Assembly (NCBI GenBank): GCA_910589655.1
Contig: CAJUTJ010000172.1
Span: 1-64,000 of the forward strand
Length of the DNA: 64,000 nucleotides
Direction: 5' to 3'
Source of the DNA: an uncultured Acetatifactor sp.
GTDB lineage: Bacteria > Bacillota > Clostridia > Lachnospirales > Lachnospiraceae
A model generated the notes under the pieces. It saw nothing but the letters and a program-made list of their open reading frames with translations, ran no database searches and had not been told where the DNA came from. The translations under genes and the position numbers were made by a program. Shown piece after piece: positions 26,081 to 36,039 of this stretch. How positions within the stretch are numbered: position 1 is the first letter of the stretch; each line of letters begins with the position of its first letter.

Positions 26081-27087
26081 TTACTCATCCCTTCAATTGC
26101 ATATGCTACGGATTTATAGTTGTCGTCCTTAATAATTTTGGCCAGACCCATAACAACGCTGGTAATAGGATTTTCGGCAACGTTTACCTTCAGTCCCGTA
26201 CCCGTGGCGAGACGCTCCGACAAGTGGCTGACTTGGGACGCACCGCCGGTAAGATATACGCCGTGTCTGTAAATGTCCGCCGCAAGCTCCGGAGGCGTTC
26301 TCTCCAAAATCACCTTTACATTGTCAATAATGGTATTGAAATGTTCTTCCAGACACTGATCCACCAGCTTGGTAGGGATCTCTCTCTCCACGGGAAGCCC
26401 TGTCACAATATCTCTGCCATAGACCACCGCTCCATGCCCTTCCTGCTCCAGCTCACTGAGGGAAATCTTCACCATCTCCGCAGTCTTACCGCCGATAATC
26501 AGGCTGAACTCCTTGCGCACGGCGGCACGGATGGCCTCGTCAAATTTCAGTCCGCCGGTCTTAATTAACCGGCTCAACACGATACCGCCCAAGGAAAGAA
26601 TGGAAATCTCCGTGGTTTCATACCCAACGTTTACTACCAAAACCCCCTGTGAATTCTTTACGTCTATATCAAGACCCAAACCGTCTGCAACCGCCTTCTC
26701 AACCACCATAATCTTTTTCGCCTTTACATTGGCGTCTTTAATCAGGTCATAAAAGGCACGTTTTTCTACTTCCGTCACGTCCGTTGGAACCGCAATGAAA
26801 AAATCCGAGGGTTTGTTGTTGCCCTTCTGGAGGTCGCTGACGAAATAGCGTACCAGCGTTTCCATATTCTTGATATCGGCAATGACACCGTTGGATAAAG
26901 GATAAGAAATATGAATATTGCTGGGTGCTTTCTCATACATTTCAAATGCAGAGTTACCGTAAGCAAATAATGTATTCTTATTTTCAATAGCGATCATATT
27001 CTTTTCCACGAGAACATGATCCTCGCCCCTGCTGTAAATTTTAATGTTGTTAGTACCCAGATCGATTCCGAATGCGTTGCTTGCCAA
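26077..27087 (-). CDS. mreB: Rod shape-determining protein MreB
   Basis: A 336-residue actin homologue that polymerises under the membrane and places the wall-synthesis complex. The nucleotide site is visible: phosphate 1 FGIDLGTNNIKIY, phosphate 2 VLVVNVGYETTEISIL, and adenosine YLTGGASQV. It starts with TTG after GAAAGGGG. mreB-mreC-mreD-PBP2-minCDE run consecutively, joining elongation and division-site selection in one transcription block. Confidence 0.93.
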   Translation of the reverse strand: MASNAFGIDLGTNNIKIYSRGEDHVLVEKNMIAIENKNTLFAYGNSAFEMYEKAPSNIHISYPLSNGVIADIKNMETLVRYFVSDLQKGNNKPSDFFIAVPTDVTEVEKRAFYDLIKDANVKAKKIMVVEKAVADGLGLDIDVKNSQGVLVVNVGYETTEISILSLGGIVLSRLIKTGGLKFDEAIRAAVRKEFSLIIGGKTAEMVKISLSELEQEGHGAVVYGRDIVTGLPVEREIPTKLVDQCLEEHFNTIIDNVKVILERTPPELAADIYRHGVYLTGGASQVSHLSERLATGTGLKVNVAENPITSVVMGLAKIIKDDNYKSVAYAIEGMSK

Positions 27088-27125
27088 AACAAAAGCCCCT
27101 TTCTAAATGTAGTAAAATATTTATT

Positions 27126-27824
27126 CTAAAATATTGATGCTTCCTTAAAGCTGGTGTATCGGTTGTCTCCGATCACAATATGATCCAGCAAGGGAATGTC
27201 CATCTTGTCGCCCAGTTCCTTTACATTTGCGGTGAGATCCATGTCCGCTCTGCTGGGAGTCGGATCGCCGCTGGGATGGTTGTGTACCAATAAAATATTG
27301 ACTGCTCCGCAGTCAAGAGCCGCCAGAAATATTTCTCTGGGTGAAATCAGGGACATCCTCACACTCCCCTCGGAAAGCTTTCTCTCGGCGATCACTTGTC
27401 CCTTTGCATCCAAACAGACCAAAATCACACATTCCGTTTTCTTATGCCGCAGCTTTTCCATAAAATAGTCCGCCACATTCCCCGAACTATTGAAGCGCAT
27501 CCCGTCCGCAGCGGTGGCAGCGCTCATCCGCATGGACAATTCCGCAAGGCATTTTAATTTTACCGCTTTGACCTGACCGATTCCTTTGATTCCCTGAAGT
27601 TCTTTTAAAGTCACGTCATAAAGCCCAAGCAATCCCTCTTTCGGATACTTCGCCAGCCCCAGCACCTGCTCTGCCAGCTGTAGAGCATTGCAGTCCTTTG
27701 TACCGGTACGGATAATAATTGCCAACAGTTCCGCTTCCGTCAGATTTTCCGGCCCGAACCGCAAAAATCTTTCATAAGGAAGCTGCTGCGCCTGAAATAA
27801 TTGTTTTTTGTTTCCGGTTGCCAT
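27126..27824 (-). CDS. radC: RadC/JAB domain protein
   Basis: A 232-residue protein with an N-terminal helix-hairpin-helix (LQGIKGIGQVKAVKLK) and a C-terminal JAB/MPN metalloprotease-like domain. The metal motif is intact: a Glu in the first strand, LVHNHPSGDPTPSRAD and the final Asp. Despite the name, a DNA-repair function is doubtful in the family. It lies directly upstream of mreB, a classic position in Firmicutes. Confidence 0.92.
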   Translation of the reverse strand: MATGNKKQLFQAQQLPYERFLRFGPENLTEAELLAIIIRTGTKDCNALQLAEQVLGLAKYPKEGLLGLYDVTLKELQGIKGIGQVKAVKLKCLAELSMRMSAATAADGMRFNSSGNVADYFMEKLRHKKTECVILVCLDAKGQVIAERKLSEGSVRMSLISPREIFLAALDCGAVNILLVHNHPSGDPTPSRADMDLTANVKELGDKMDIPLLDHIVIGDNRYTSFKEASIF

Positions 27825-27866
27825 ATACCTCCCGCAACCTTCTCCGATTGACAGAATAACTTAAAG

Positions 27867-28106
27867 TTATCTGATAAAGCGGTATACCGCCAGCGCGATG
27901 ACCACTCCGATGACACTTGCTATCGTAATCTGTATGGTCAGGCCGAAAGTCAGCACGAAAAATCCCAGATCAAGCACCATAGGCGTACTTAAGCCAAAGG
28001 ATTGTCCATAATTCAGGAAGCTTCCGTCAAAGAAGGTTCCTATGAACCGGCCGATAACAAATCCCACCAGCACCAGCAGAACCAGTACCCAATTTACTTT
28101 TCTCAA
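27867..28106 (-). CDS. DUF4321 family small membrane protein
   Basis: A 79-residue protein with two transmembrane helices (NWVLVLLVLVGFVIGRFIG and the C-terminal LTIQITIASVIGVVIAL). The intervening loop FGLSTPMVLDLGFFVLTFG is typical of DUF4321, unknown in function but common beside radC and mreB in Clostridia. It starts with TTG behind GAGGA. It is probably the first gene of this transcription block. Confidence 0.85.
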   Translation of the reverse strand: MRKVNWVLVLLVLVGFVIGRFIGTFFDGSFLNYGQSFGLSTPMVLDLGFFVLTFGLTIQITIASVIGVVIALAVYRFIR

Positions 28107-28283
28107 AGTATTTCCTCTTCTTTTCCTATCTATTAGTTATGAATCTAAGGATTCACCGTATGACTGCTCCCCGCCCAATGGAAGTATTTCCCTCATACGT
28201 CTTACTATAATACCACAAATTTGAAAGACTGTATATAAAATTCATAGATTTTATTTTGATGTTTTTCTACATTTACTACCATA

Positions 28284-29606
28284 TCAGCAGGAACACAGGC
28301 TCGAACAGAGTGAACTTTTATCCACCAGCCCCTCGTCCACCATGGACTGTAAGGATTTCAAAATGCCGAATTTGGCATGATACCATGTCAGCCCTCCCTG
28401 AAAGTAAACCGCATAGGGCGGCTTGATGGGACCGTCCGCCGATAGTTCAATGGAGGATCCCGACACAAAAGCTCCGGCCGCCATAATCACCTTAGCATCA
28501 TATCCGGGCATATCCCAAGGCTCCGGCGTCACATGGCTGTCCACCGGCGCCGCCGACTGAATCCCCCGGCAGAAAGCCACAACACCCTCCGGCTGCCCGA
28601 AGGTAACTGCCTGAATAATATCATGCCTGCTCTCACTGCCGTCCGGCACCACGTCATATCCCAGCTTTTCATATATATTGGCCGCAAAAACGGCTCCCTT
28701 TAAAGCTCCTGCCGTAACCGTCGGAGCCAAAAACAACCCCTGATAAAAGTCTTTTAAGATACCGAGGGATGCGCCCACCTCCTTGCCCAGCCCGGGAGAA
28801 GTCAAACGAAAAGCTGCATTCTCCACACAGGCTTTTTTTCCGGCAATGTAACCGCCGATAGGAGCCAGCCCGCCGCCGGGATTTTTGATGAGAGACCCCA
28901 CCACCATGTCCGCGCCCACATCACTCGGCTCCTTCTCCTCCACGAATTCACCGTAACAATTATCCACCATACAAATAATGTCCGGCTTTAAGGACTTGAC
29001 AAAAGCAATCAACTCACCGATGCGTTCCACGGAGAGCGTGGGTCTGGTCTGATAACCCTTGGAACGCTGTATGGTCACAAGGCGGGTCTTTGAGCGGATA
29101 CATTTCCTGATACTTTCATAGTCAAAGCTGCCGTCCTCCAGCAAATCCACCTGTCTGTAAGTCACACCATACTCTGCAAGGGATCCCTTGGAAGGCCGGA
29201 TGCCAATGACTTCTTCCAATGTATCATAAGGTTTTCCTACCGGAGAAAGAAGCTCGTCCCCGGGGCGCAGATTGCTCATCAGCGCAAGCGCCAGCGCATG
29301 GGTTCCGCAGGTAATCTGGGGGCGGACCAAAGCGTCTTCCGTGTGAAATACATCCGCATACACCGCTTCCAGCGTATCCCTGCCCAAATCATTATATCCG
29401 TAACCTGTGGTGCCCAGCAGACAAGCCTCGCTGACCTGATTTTTCCGCATTGCTTTCAAAACCTTCATCTGATTGTATTCCGCCATACTGTCTATCTGCC
29501 GAAAGCGTTCCTGCAATTTTTCTGCAATAGCATTTCCGTATTCGTATACTTCCTGCGAAATCCCCATGCTTTTATATATTTCTTTTGTAACCTTTTCTGT
29601 AATCAT
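28284..29606 (-). CDS. Methionine gamma-lyase family protein (aluminium-resistance type PLP enzyme)
   Basis: A 440-residue PLP-dependent enzyme of the Cys/Met-metabolism class, in the subgroup once named aluminium resistance protein. The PLP lysine lies in VVGSLIKNPGGGLAPIGGYIAG and an SKGYQTRPTLSVERI segment precedes it. The real reaction is not established in this subgroup. It ends SSLCSSLCSC, a Cys-rich tail I would not interpret. It is located just downstream of miaA, mutL and mutS, as in many Clostridia. Confidence 0.85.
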   Translation of the reverse strand: MITEKVTKEIYKSMGISQEVYEYGNAIAEKLQERFRQIDSMAEYNQMKVLKAMRKNQVSEACLLGTTGYGYNDLGRDTLEAVYADVFHTEDALVRPQITCGTHALALALMSNLRPGDELLSPVGKPYDTLEEVIGIRPSKGSLAEYGVTYRQVDLLEDGSFDYESIRKCIRSKTRLVTIQRSKGYQTRPTLSVERIGELIAFVKSLKPDIICMVDNCYGEFVEEKEPSDVGADMVVGSLIKNPGGGLAPIGGYIAGKKACVENAAFRLTSPGLGKEVGASLGILKDFYQGLFLAPTVTAGALKGAVFAANIYEKLGYDVVPDGSESRHDIIQAVTFGQPEGVVAFCRGIQSAAPVDSHVTPEPWDMPGYDAKVIMAAGAFVSGSSIELSADGPIKPPYAVYFQGGLTWYHAKFGILKSLQSMVDEGLVDKSSLCSSLCSC

Positions 29607-29690
29607 GTGGTTTGATTCCTTCCCTCAGACTGCCCTACGGCACAATTCCCCGGTCTGCACGCTCCGGAGAAAGTATTTTTCCAACACTCT

Positions 29691-30659
29691 CTAAGACAGA
29701 ATTCCATGCCGCTCCAATGTTTTCAGCAGAAAACTTAATATCTTCTGCTCATCATATCCAAACTCGTTCTTATTTATCCAAATAACTCCATTTTCCCGTC
29801 GAAACCATGTCAACTGTCTCTTGGCAAAATGTCTGGTGTCGCGCTTTAAAATATCCACCGCTTGTTCATAGGTATATTCCCCTTCCAGATAAGAGAGTAT
29901 CTCCTTATAGCCCAGTCCCTGCATGGATACCATTCCTCGATGGCAGCCCATGGCCTGCAGCTTTCTTACCTCCTCCACAAGCCCCTGCCCAAGCATCTCG
30001 TCTATCCGCTGCTCAATGCGCTCATAAAGCCTCTCCCGCAGATCATTCAGCACAAAATAGCAGGAACGGTATGCTTCCGTCTTCTGCTTCTCTTGTTCGT
30101 TGTGGACGGAAATTTTTTGTCCCGTCAGTTCATAATATTCCAGTGCCCGGATAATACGTTTTGTGTTATTTTGATGAATGGATTGGGCAGCTTCCGGATC
30201 CACCCGGAGAAGCATTTGATACAGCGCCCCCGTTCCTTCTCTGGCGGCAAGCCTCTCCAGAGAAGCCCGGTACTCCGCATTTTCCTGATTTTCGGTAAAA
30301 TCAATATCCCTAAGCAGCGCCTGAATATAAAAACCGGTTCCCCCCGTGACGATAGGAATATGCCCTCTTCGGTAAATATCCCGCAGCGCCTTTTCACACA
30401 TCTCCTTAAAAATTACGACATTAAAGGCTTCCTGTGGTTCTAACACGTTAATCAGATGGTGGGGAACATCCTGCATTTCTTCCTCTGTAATCTTAGCCGA
30501 CCCGATATCCATGTGTCTGTAGACCTGCATGGAATCTGCAGAGATGATTTCTCCTCTCACTGCCTTTGCCAAGGCGATGGACAGTTTTGTTTTCCCCACC
30601 GCCGTGGGGCCTGTCAGCACAATCATAGGAAGTTTTCCGCCATTCTCTCCGCATATCAT
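29691..30659 (-). CDS. miaA: tRNA dimethylallyltransferase MiaA
   Basis: MiaA prenylates A37 of tRNAs reading UNN codons; MiaB, also in this window, methylthiolates the product. The P-loop is GPTAVGKTKLSI, followed by ISADSMQVYRHMDIGSAK and the DVPHHLINVLEP motif. QLTWFRRENGVIWI near the end is typical. Of 322 residues, the first 11 may not be translated: a start at 30626 would begin at MIVLTGPTAV, but neither site has a good ribosome-binding sequence. Confidence 0.93.
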   Translation of the reverse strand: MICGENGGKLPMIVLTGPTAVGKTKLSIALAKAVRGEIISADSMQVYRHMDIGSAKITEEEMQDVPHHLINVLEPQEAFNVVIFKEMCEKALRDIYRRGHIPIVTGGTGFYIQALLRDIDFTENQENAEYRASLERLAAREGTGALYQMLLRVDPEAAQSIHQNNTKRIIRALEYYELTGQKISVHNEQEKQKTEAYRSCYFVLNDLRERLYERIEQRIDEMLGQGLVEEVRKLQAMGCHRGMVSMQGLGYKEILSYLEGEYTYEQAVDILKRDTRHFAKRQLTWFRRENGVIWINKNEFGYDEQKILSFLLKTLERHGILS

Positions 30660-30747
30660 AAAATAAACAAATTCCTCTCATAATAGATTCAACGTCTGCC
30701 GTACTCAAATCTTTCGTTGAAGGCTTTTTCTCTGCCCGCATTCATAT

Positions 30748-32928
30748 TTATAAGATACGCTTAAATTTCTTGTCCATTTCCGCCTTCGTCATAGCCACAA
30801 TGGTTGGTCTGCCGTGAGGACAGTTATAAGGGTTCTCCAAAGTCAAAAGCTCGTCTATCAGAGCTTCCGCCTCCGCTAAACTTAACAAACTGTTTCCCTT
30901 TACCGCTGCCTTACAGGACATGGACGCAATTTTCTCCTCAATGACCCGTATACTGCCAAAACCCGTTCCCTCGGACAGCTGATCCAGCACTTCCAAAAAC
31001 ATTTCTCTCTCGTCGCAGCCGTATAAATCCACCGGCACGCTGCGCAATGCATACTCGCTTCCGCCAAAAGATTCCGTCTCAAACCCCAGGGAGGCAAACA
31101 CATCCATGTTCTCCTTTAATATAGTTTCCTCCTGACCGGACAGACTGACAATCACCGGAGGCATTAACGTCTGGGATATCACGTTTTTCTCATGGTACTG
31201 CCTCATCAGTCTCTCGTAATTTACCTTTTCATGAGCCGCATGTTGGTCGATCATCATCAGTTTTTCCTCAAATTGTATCAGCCAGTATGTCTCAAACACT
31301 TGACCGATAATGCGGAAACGGGATCGATTGTCCGCCGTAAGAATCTTCTCTTCAAACAGATTTAATTGTGACGCTTCCGCAATTTCTTCCGCGGGAAGCT
31401 CTGACTGCACAGAAATCCCTTGGCTTGAATCCGTTCCTCTTTCTGCCATGGGTTGATTTGTTTTCTGTCCGGATCCCTCATCGGAGGATGTCCGGACAAA
31501 TATTGAATTGACCGTATCCGGCTGCTTTGAAATGTCTGCCATATCTTCCGGCAGCTCCGAAGTTTCCGTAAAAAAATCTTCCTCTTCCGGAACCTTATCT
31601 GCCGTATTGAGAGAACCTGTCAAAAGAGGTTTCTCCTCCGTATCCGATTTTGCCGTCTGAACCGTCACTTTCTGTGAAATAACATTTTTTTCGACATCAT
31701 TTTCCGTTTTTTTCACTCTTCCCCACACAGGATTTTGCATAAAATCCTGCATTTGGGGGTTTTGAATCTTCCTCTCTGCGGCGGCCGTTCTATATTTTGA
31801 ATCTTCCGCAAGCCGAAAGCTTTCCGTGCGCTTTTGTTCAAAAGGTTCCGGTGTCTGCTGCCGTTTTTCCTCCTCCCGTTCTGCGGCGGCTTTCGCCTTC
31901 CTCTCCTTCTCATCGGCCAGTGAGGCTTCCGGTATCATTTCTCTGTTCCGCAGCGCATCCCGAACCGTCTCCATCAGGAAATTGCTGAAATCAATGGCAT
32001 TGCTGAAGCGGACATCCATCTTGGTAGGATGCACGTTTACATCCACTTTATCGGTATCCATGGTAATGTGGAGCACACACAACGGAAATTTGTGCTGCAT
32101 CAGATACTCTTTATATCCTTCCTCCACGGCCCGGGACACCACATTACTCCTGATAAACCTGCCGTTGATAAAATAAATCTCAAAATTGCGGTTGGAACGC
32201 ACCAAAAGAGGCTTTCCCAGATAGCCTTCTACATGGATCCCGCCCTTTTCGGCCTGAATCGGCACCAGAGACGCCGCCACATCACGACCGTAAATACGAT
32301 ATATTACCTCTTTCAAATCTCCGTTTCCGGAGGTGTGAAATTTCATTTGATTCCCGGCCAGCAGCTTAAAAGAAACATCCGGTCTGGAAAGCGCCAGATG
32401 CTCCATTAAATCTACAACATACCCGCCTTCCGTGGCGGGCTGTTTTAAAAATTTTCTCCTGACAGGAGTATTGAAAAAAAGATTCCGCACAAGAAAAGTG
32501 GTTCCGTCAGGCGCTCCCACTTCCTCGAAACTGATTTCCTTTGCCCCTTCCAGCAGGATACGGCTGCCCGTCATACTGTCCCCTGTCTTGGTGATAACCT
32601 CCACCTTTGCCACTGCCGCTATACTGGAAAGCGCTTCTCCGCGGAAGCCCAGACTGGAGATTCGCAGCAAATCGGAGGCATCCGCAATCTTGCTGGTAGC
32701 ATGGCGCAAAAATGCCGTGCGCAGCTGTCCCCGCTCCATGCCGCCGCCGTTATCGGTTACACGGATAAACTCGATGCCGCCATCCCTGATCTCTACGGTG
32801 ACTGCTCCCGCACCCGCATCAATGGCGTTCTCCACCAGCTCCTTTACAACGCTGGAGGGACGCTCCACCACCTCACCCGCCGCAATCTTGTCTATGGTCT
32901 CCGAATCCAAAATATGTATCTGTGCCAT
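30748..32928 (-). CDS. mutL: DNA mismatch repair protein MutL
   Basis: A 726-residue GHKL ATPase that couples mismatch recognition to strand removal. N-terminal motifs are KELVENAIDAG, VTDNGGGM and SLGFRGEALSSI. A long polar linker (about 340-530) leads to the dimerisation domain, which contains QLNLFEEK, a likely beta-clamp-binding site, and the endonuclease metal motif DQHAAHEKVNYERL. It thus looks like a nicking MutL rather than the enteric form. GAGGAGG precedes the start; mutS is 30 bases upstream. Confidence 0.95.
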   Translation of the reverse strand: MAQIHILDSETIDKIAAGEVVERPSSVVKELVENAIDAGAGAVTVEIRDGGIEFIRVTDNGGGMERGQLRTAFLRHATSKIADASDLLRISSLGFRGEALSSIAAVAKVEVITKTGDSMTGSRILLEGAKEISFEEVGAPDGTTFLVRNLFFNTPVRRKFLKQPATEGGYVVDLMEHLALSRPDVSFKLLAGNQMKFHTSGNGDLKEVIYRIYGRDVAASLVPIQAEKGGIHVEGYLGKPLLVRSNRNFEIYFINGRFIRSNVVSRAVEEGYKEYLMQHKFPLCVLHITMDTDKVDVNVHPTKMDVRFSNAIDFSNFLMETVRDALRNREMIPEASLADEKERKAKAAAEREEEKRQQTPEPFEQKRTESFRLAEDSKYRTAAAERKIQNPQMQDFMQNPVWGRVKKTENDVEKNVISQKVTVQTAKSDTEEKPLLTGSLNTADKVPEEEDFFTETSELPEDMADISKQPDTVNSIFVRTSSDEGSGQKTNQPMAERGTDSSQGISVQSELPAEEIAEASQLNLFEEKILTADNRSRFRIIGQVFETYWLIQFEEKLMMIDQHAAHEKVNYERLMRQYHEKNVISQTLMPPVIVSLSGQEETILKENMDVFASLGFETESFGGSEYALRSVPVDLYGCDEREMFLEVLDQLSEGTGFGSIRVIEEKIASMSCKAAVKGNSLLSLAEAEALIDELLTLENPYNCPHGRPTIVAMTKAEMDKKFKRIL

Positions 32929-32958
32929 AATCCTCCTCGTTAACTCATTGCTGTCTCT

Positions 32959-35637
32959 TTACACCTGCCAGCGGTTCTTCAGTCTGTTTTGCAGCCGATA
33001 GAGTGTATTTAACGCATCGATGGGCGCCATAGTGTTGACTTCCAACTCCATCAGCTCCTTTATGACGTCTTCATCGGTAACGGTATCAAAAAGTGACATT
33101 TGTGCCAGATCCAGCTCGTCCAGTTTCGGTTGTTTCTTAGGTTTCCCCTCATTCTTGATGTTAACGGATATGCTCTGCACTTTCTCCGTAATGTCATTGT
33201 CACTGAGCTGTTCCGCAATTTCTTTTGCCCTGTCAATGACCATATCCGGCACGCCCGCCAGTTTCGCTACCTGAATGCCATAGCTTCGATCCGCGCCTCC
33301 CTTAATAATTTTTCTCAGGAATATAATGTCATCACCGCACTCTTTGACGGCAATGCAATAATTATTCACATTGCTCATCTTGCCTTCCAGCTCGGTCAGT
33401 TCATGGTAATGGGTGGCAAACAGTGTTTTGGCCCCCAGTAGTTTTCTGTTGCTGATATGTTCTATTACTGCCCAGGCAATGCTCAAACCGTCAAAAGTAG
33501 ACGTCCCACGCCCGATCTCATCCAAAATCAATAGACTGTCGGAGGTAGCGTTTCTCAAAATATTGGCCACCTCATTCATTTCCACCATAAAAGTGGACTG
33601 ACCGCTTGCCAAGTCGTCGGAAGCCCCCACTCTGGTGAAAATTCTGTCCACAATACCGATATTGGCACTCTTTGCAGGCACGAAGCAGCCGATCTGCGCC
33701 ATCAGAACAATCAAGGCAGTCTGCCGCATATAAGTAGACTTTCCCGCCATATTGGGTCCTGTGATCACGCTGATGCAATGACTGCTGTTGTCTAAGAAGG
33801 TGTCATTGGCAATGAACAAATCGTTTGTTATCATCTGTTCCACCACGGGATGCCTGCCGTCCTTGATATCAATGGTTCCCTTTTCGTTCAATTTCGGCCG
33901 CACAAAATGATTCCGCTCCGATACCAGAGAAAGCGACGCATAGACATCCAATCTGGCTATCCCTTTGGCGGTTCTCTGTATCCGCTCTAATTCCATGGCG
34001 ATGGATTCCCGAATTTTACAGAAAAGGTCGTATTCCAACGCAGTCAGCTTATCCTCCGCATTTAATATAGTATCTTCCAGTTCCTTTAAACGGGGTGTGG
34101 TATAGCGTTCCGCATTGGCAAGGGTCTGCTTTCGGATATAATCCTCCGGCACCATGTCCCTATAAGAATTGGTAACTTCAAAATAATAGCCGAAAACCTT
34201 ATTATATTTTACTTTTAGATTTTTAATGCCGGTGCGCTCTCTGTCCTGCTCCTCCAGCTCTGCCAGCCACTGCTTTCCGTCCCGCTTGGCGTTTCGGAGT
34301 CTGTCGATGGTCTCGTCAAAGCCGTCTTTTATCATACCACCTTCCCGGACGGTAACAGGAGGATCCTCCTCTATGGATGCGCAGATTAATTGATAGATAT
34401 CTTCCAATCCGTCAATATCTTCCTCAATACCCTTAAGCTCTTCCTTAGAGAACTCCTTCAGAACCGCTTTGATATGAGGAAGCATCTCAAGGGAATTGCG
34501 GAATGCAATAAAGTCCCGGGGATTTGCCGTTTTATAAGTAACCTTGCTGAGAAGCCTTTCCAAATCGTAAACGGGATTCAAGTATTCTCTGATCTCATCC
34601 CGGGACACACTGTTAAGATTCAACTCCTCAATGGCATCCAGCCGCCTTTCCATCTCCGTCCTGTCGATCAGCGGCTGCTCTATCATGCTCCGCAGCAGTC
34701 TGCCGCCCATTGCCGTGCGTGTTTTGTCCAGAACCCATAAAAGAGAACCTCTCTTCTGTTTCTCTCTGAGAGTCTCCGTCAACTCCAGATTCCGTCTGGT
34801 GGAACCGTCAAGGAGCATATACTTATTGGTAAGATAAGGAATAATATGGGTAAAATGCGCCAATTCCGTCTTCTGAGTCTCATTCAGATATTGCAGCAAT
34901 GCCCCGGCGGCAAGCATTCCCACAGGGAAGTCATCAATCCCCAGACCCGTCAACGTATTGACTTTAAAATGTTTTAACAGCACCCGCTTGCAGCCCTCGT
35001 CATCAAACAGATGGGGTTCCAGAGCATTGACGGAAATATGATACCTTGCCCGAAGCTCGTCCGCATCGAAACCACTGACTAAAAAAGCTTCGTTACAGAT
35101 AATTTCCGACGGCTCATATTTCATCAATTCATCGTTCAGTTTTCGTAAGTCTTCCACCTCTGTCAAATAGTAATCACCGGTGGTCACATCCGCCACGGAA
35201 ATACCGATCTTTGTGGGAGTATATGTAATACACATGAGAAAATTGTTTTTGGATTCTTCCAGAGACTGGACATTCAGGTTCGTTCCCGGCGTCACAATGC
35301 GAACTACATCCCTTTTCACCAGCCCCTTTGCAAGCTTCGGATCTTCAACCTGTTCACAGATTGCCACTTTGTATCCTCTGTTTACTAATTTGGTCAAGTA
35401 ACTCTCCACGGCATGATAAGGGACTCCGCACATGGGCGCGCGCTCCTCCAGACCACAAGCTTTTCCGGTAAGAGTAAGCTCCAATTCCTTGGTGACAGTC
35501 AACGCGTCATCAAAAAACATTTCATAAAAATCACCCAGACGATAAAAAAGAATACAATCCTTATATTGCTTTTTTGTCTCCATATACTGCTGCATCATGG
35601 GGGTTAAATCTTCCACTGGAATCTGCTGTTCCGGCAT
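32959..35637 (-). CDS. mutS: DNA mismatch repair protein MutS
   Basis: An 892-residue mismatch sensor. The N-terminal domain shows DCILFYRLGDFYEMFFDDA with the mismatch-wedging Phe-x-Glu motif. The ATPase has Walker A GPNMAGKSTYMRQ, the Walker B region LLILDEIGRGTSTFDG and FATHYHEL. The C-terminus includes DELDLAQMSLFD, a possible clamp-binding motif. It is first in mutS-mutL-miaA. Confidence 0.96.
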   Translation of the reverse strand: MPEQQIPVEDLTPMMQQYMETKKQYKDCILFYRLGDFYEMFFDDALTVTKELELTLTGKACGLEERAPMCGVPYHAVESYLTKLVNRGYKVAICEQVEDPKLAKGLVKRDVVRIVTPGTNLNVQSLEESKNNFLMCITYTPTKIGISVADVTTGDYYLTEVEDLRKLNDELMKYEPSEIICNEAFLVSGFDADELRARYHISVNALEPHLFDDEGCKRVLLKHFKVNTLTGLGIDDFPVGMLAAGALLQYLNETQKTELAHFTHIIPYLTNKYMLLDGSTRRNLELTETLREKQKRGSLLWVLDKTRTAMGGRLLRSMIEQPLIDRTEMERRLDAIEELNLNSVSRDEIREYLNPVYDLERLLSKVTYKTANPRDFIAFRNSLEMLPHIKAVLKEFSKEELKGIEEDIDGLEDIYQLICASIEEDPPVTVREGGMIKDGFDETIDRLRNAKRDGKQWLAELEEQDRERTGIKNLKVKYNKVFGYYFEVTNSYRDMVPEDYIRKQTLANAERYTTPRLKELEDTILNAEDKLTALEYDLFCKIRESIAMELERIQRTAKGIARLDVYASLSLVSERNHFVRPKLNEKGTIDIKDGRHPVVEQMITNDLFIANDTFLDNSSHCISVITGPNMAGKSTYMRQTALIVLMAQIGCFVPAKSANIGIVDRIFTRVGASDDLASGQSTFMVEMNEVANILRNATSDSLLILDEIGRGTSTFDGLSIAWAVIEHISNRKLLGAKTLFATHYHELTELEGKMSNVNNYCIAVKECGDDIIFLRKIIKGGADRSYGIQVAKLAGVPDMVIDRAKEIAEQLSDNDITEKVQSISVNIKNEGKPKKQPKLDELDLAQMSLFDTVTDEDVIKELMELEVNTMAPIDALNTLYRLQNRLKNRWQV

Positions 35638-36039
35638 CTTAAGTACACTCCTGTTCTTACGCTCTTATAACGAACCGGCCAGTCGCCTTGCACCAATCCC
35701 AATCGTCCTGCCTGAAAGGAGACATGCGGTTCGTTCATGTATTGTTTCACTTTTGCCGTATCCGACGTATGCTTTTGTCATATCCATCGGCAATCATACA
35801 GATATATAATGCCGCATCAAAAGCTTATTATAACAGCCAAAAGGCAAATGCACAATGATTTGCGCATTTGCCCTAATTCTAGCACAAAATATTGTATTTG
35901 TAAATCAGCGGGAGATTCAAAATTTCAGGCAAGTTTTCCGCTCGTTACTGTTCACTCCGTTCACAGCAGCCTATGCACAGAAATCGCAAAAAAGCGATTT
36001 CTGATTACCGTGTCTCCGCCGCAGAACCGTTGCATGCCG
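35638..36039. other. Intergenic stretch between the SulP remnant and mutS
   Basis: No gene seen. It holds the terminator of the SulP gene (35838-35872), a perfect 10-bp hairpin with an A6 loop (35978-36003), and, in front of mutS, an AACGAACC/GGTTCGTT pair about 70 bases apart. The mutS promoter should be here, but I cannot place it firmly. Confidence 0.6.
35838..35872 (-). terminator. Terminator downstream of the SulP gene
   Basis: A perfect 9-bp stem GGCAAATGC/GCATTTGCC with a 12-base loop, followed on the minus strand by TTTTGG. The T-run is short. Confidence 0.6.

Noticed and set aside
35978..36003. Perfect 10-bp hairpin with A6 loop as the SulP terminator
   Set aside because: No T-tract follows on the minus strand; the hairpin at 35838-35872 fits better, so this one is only noted.
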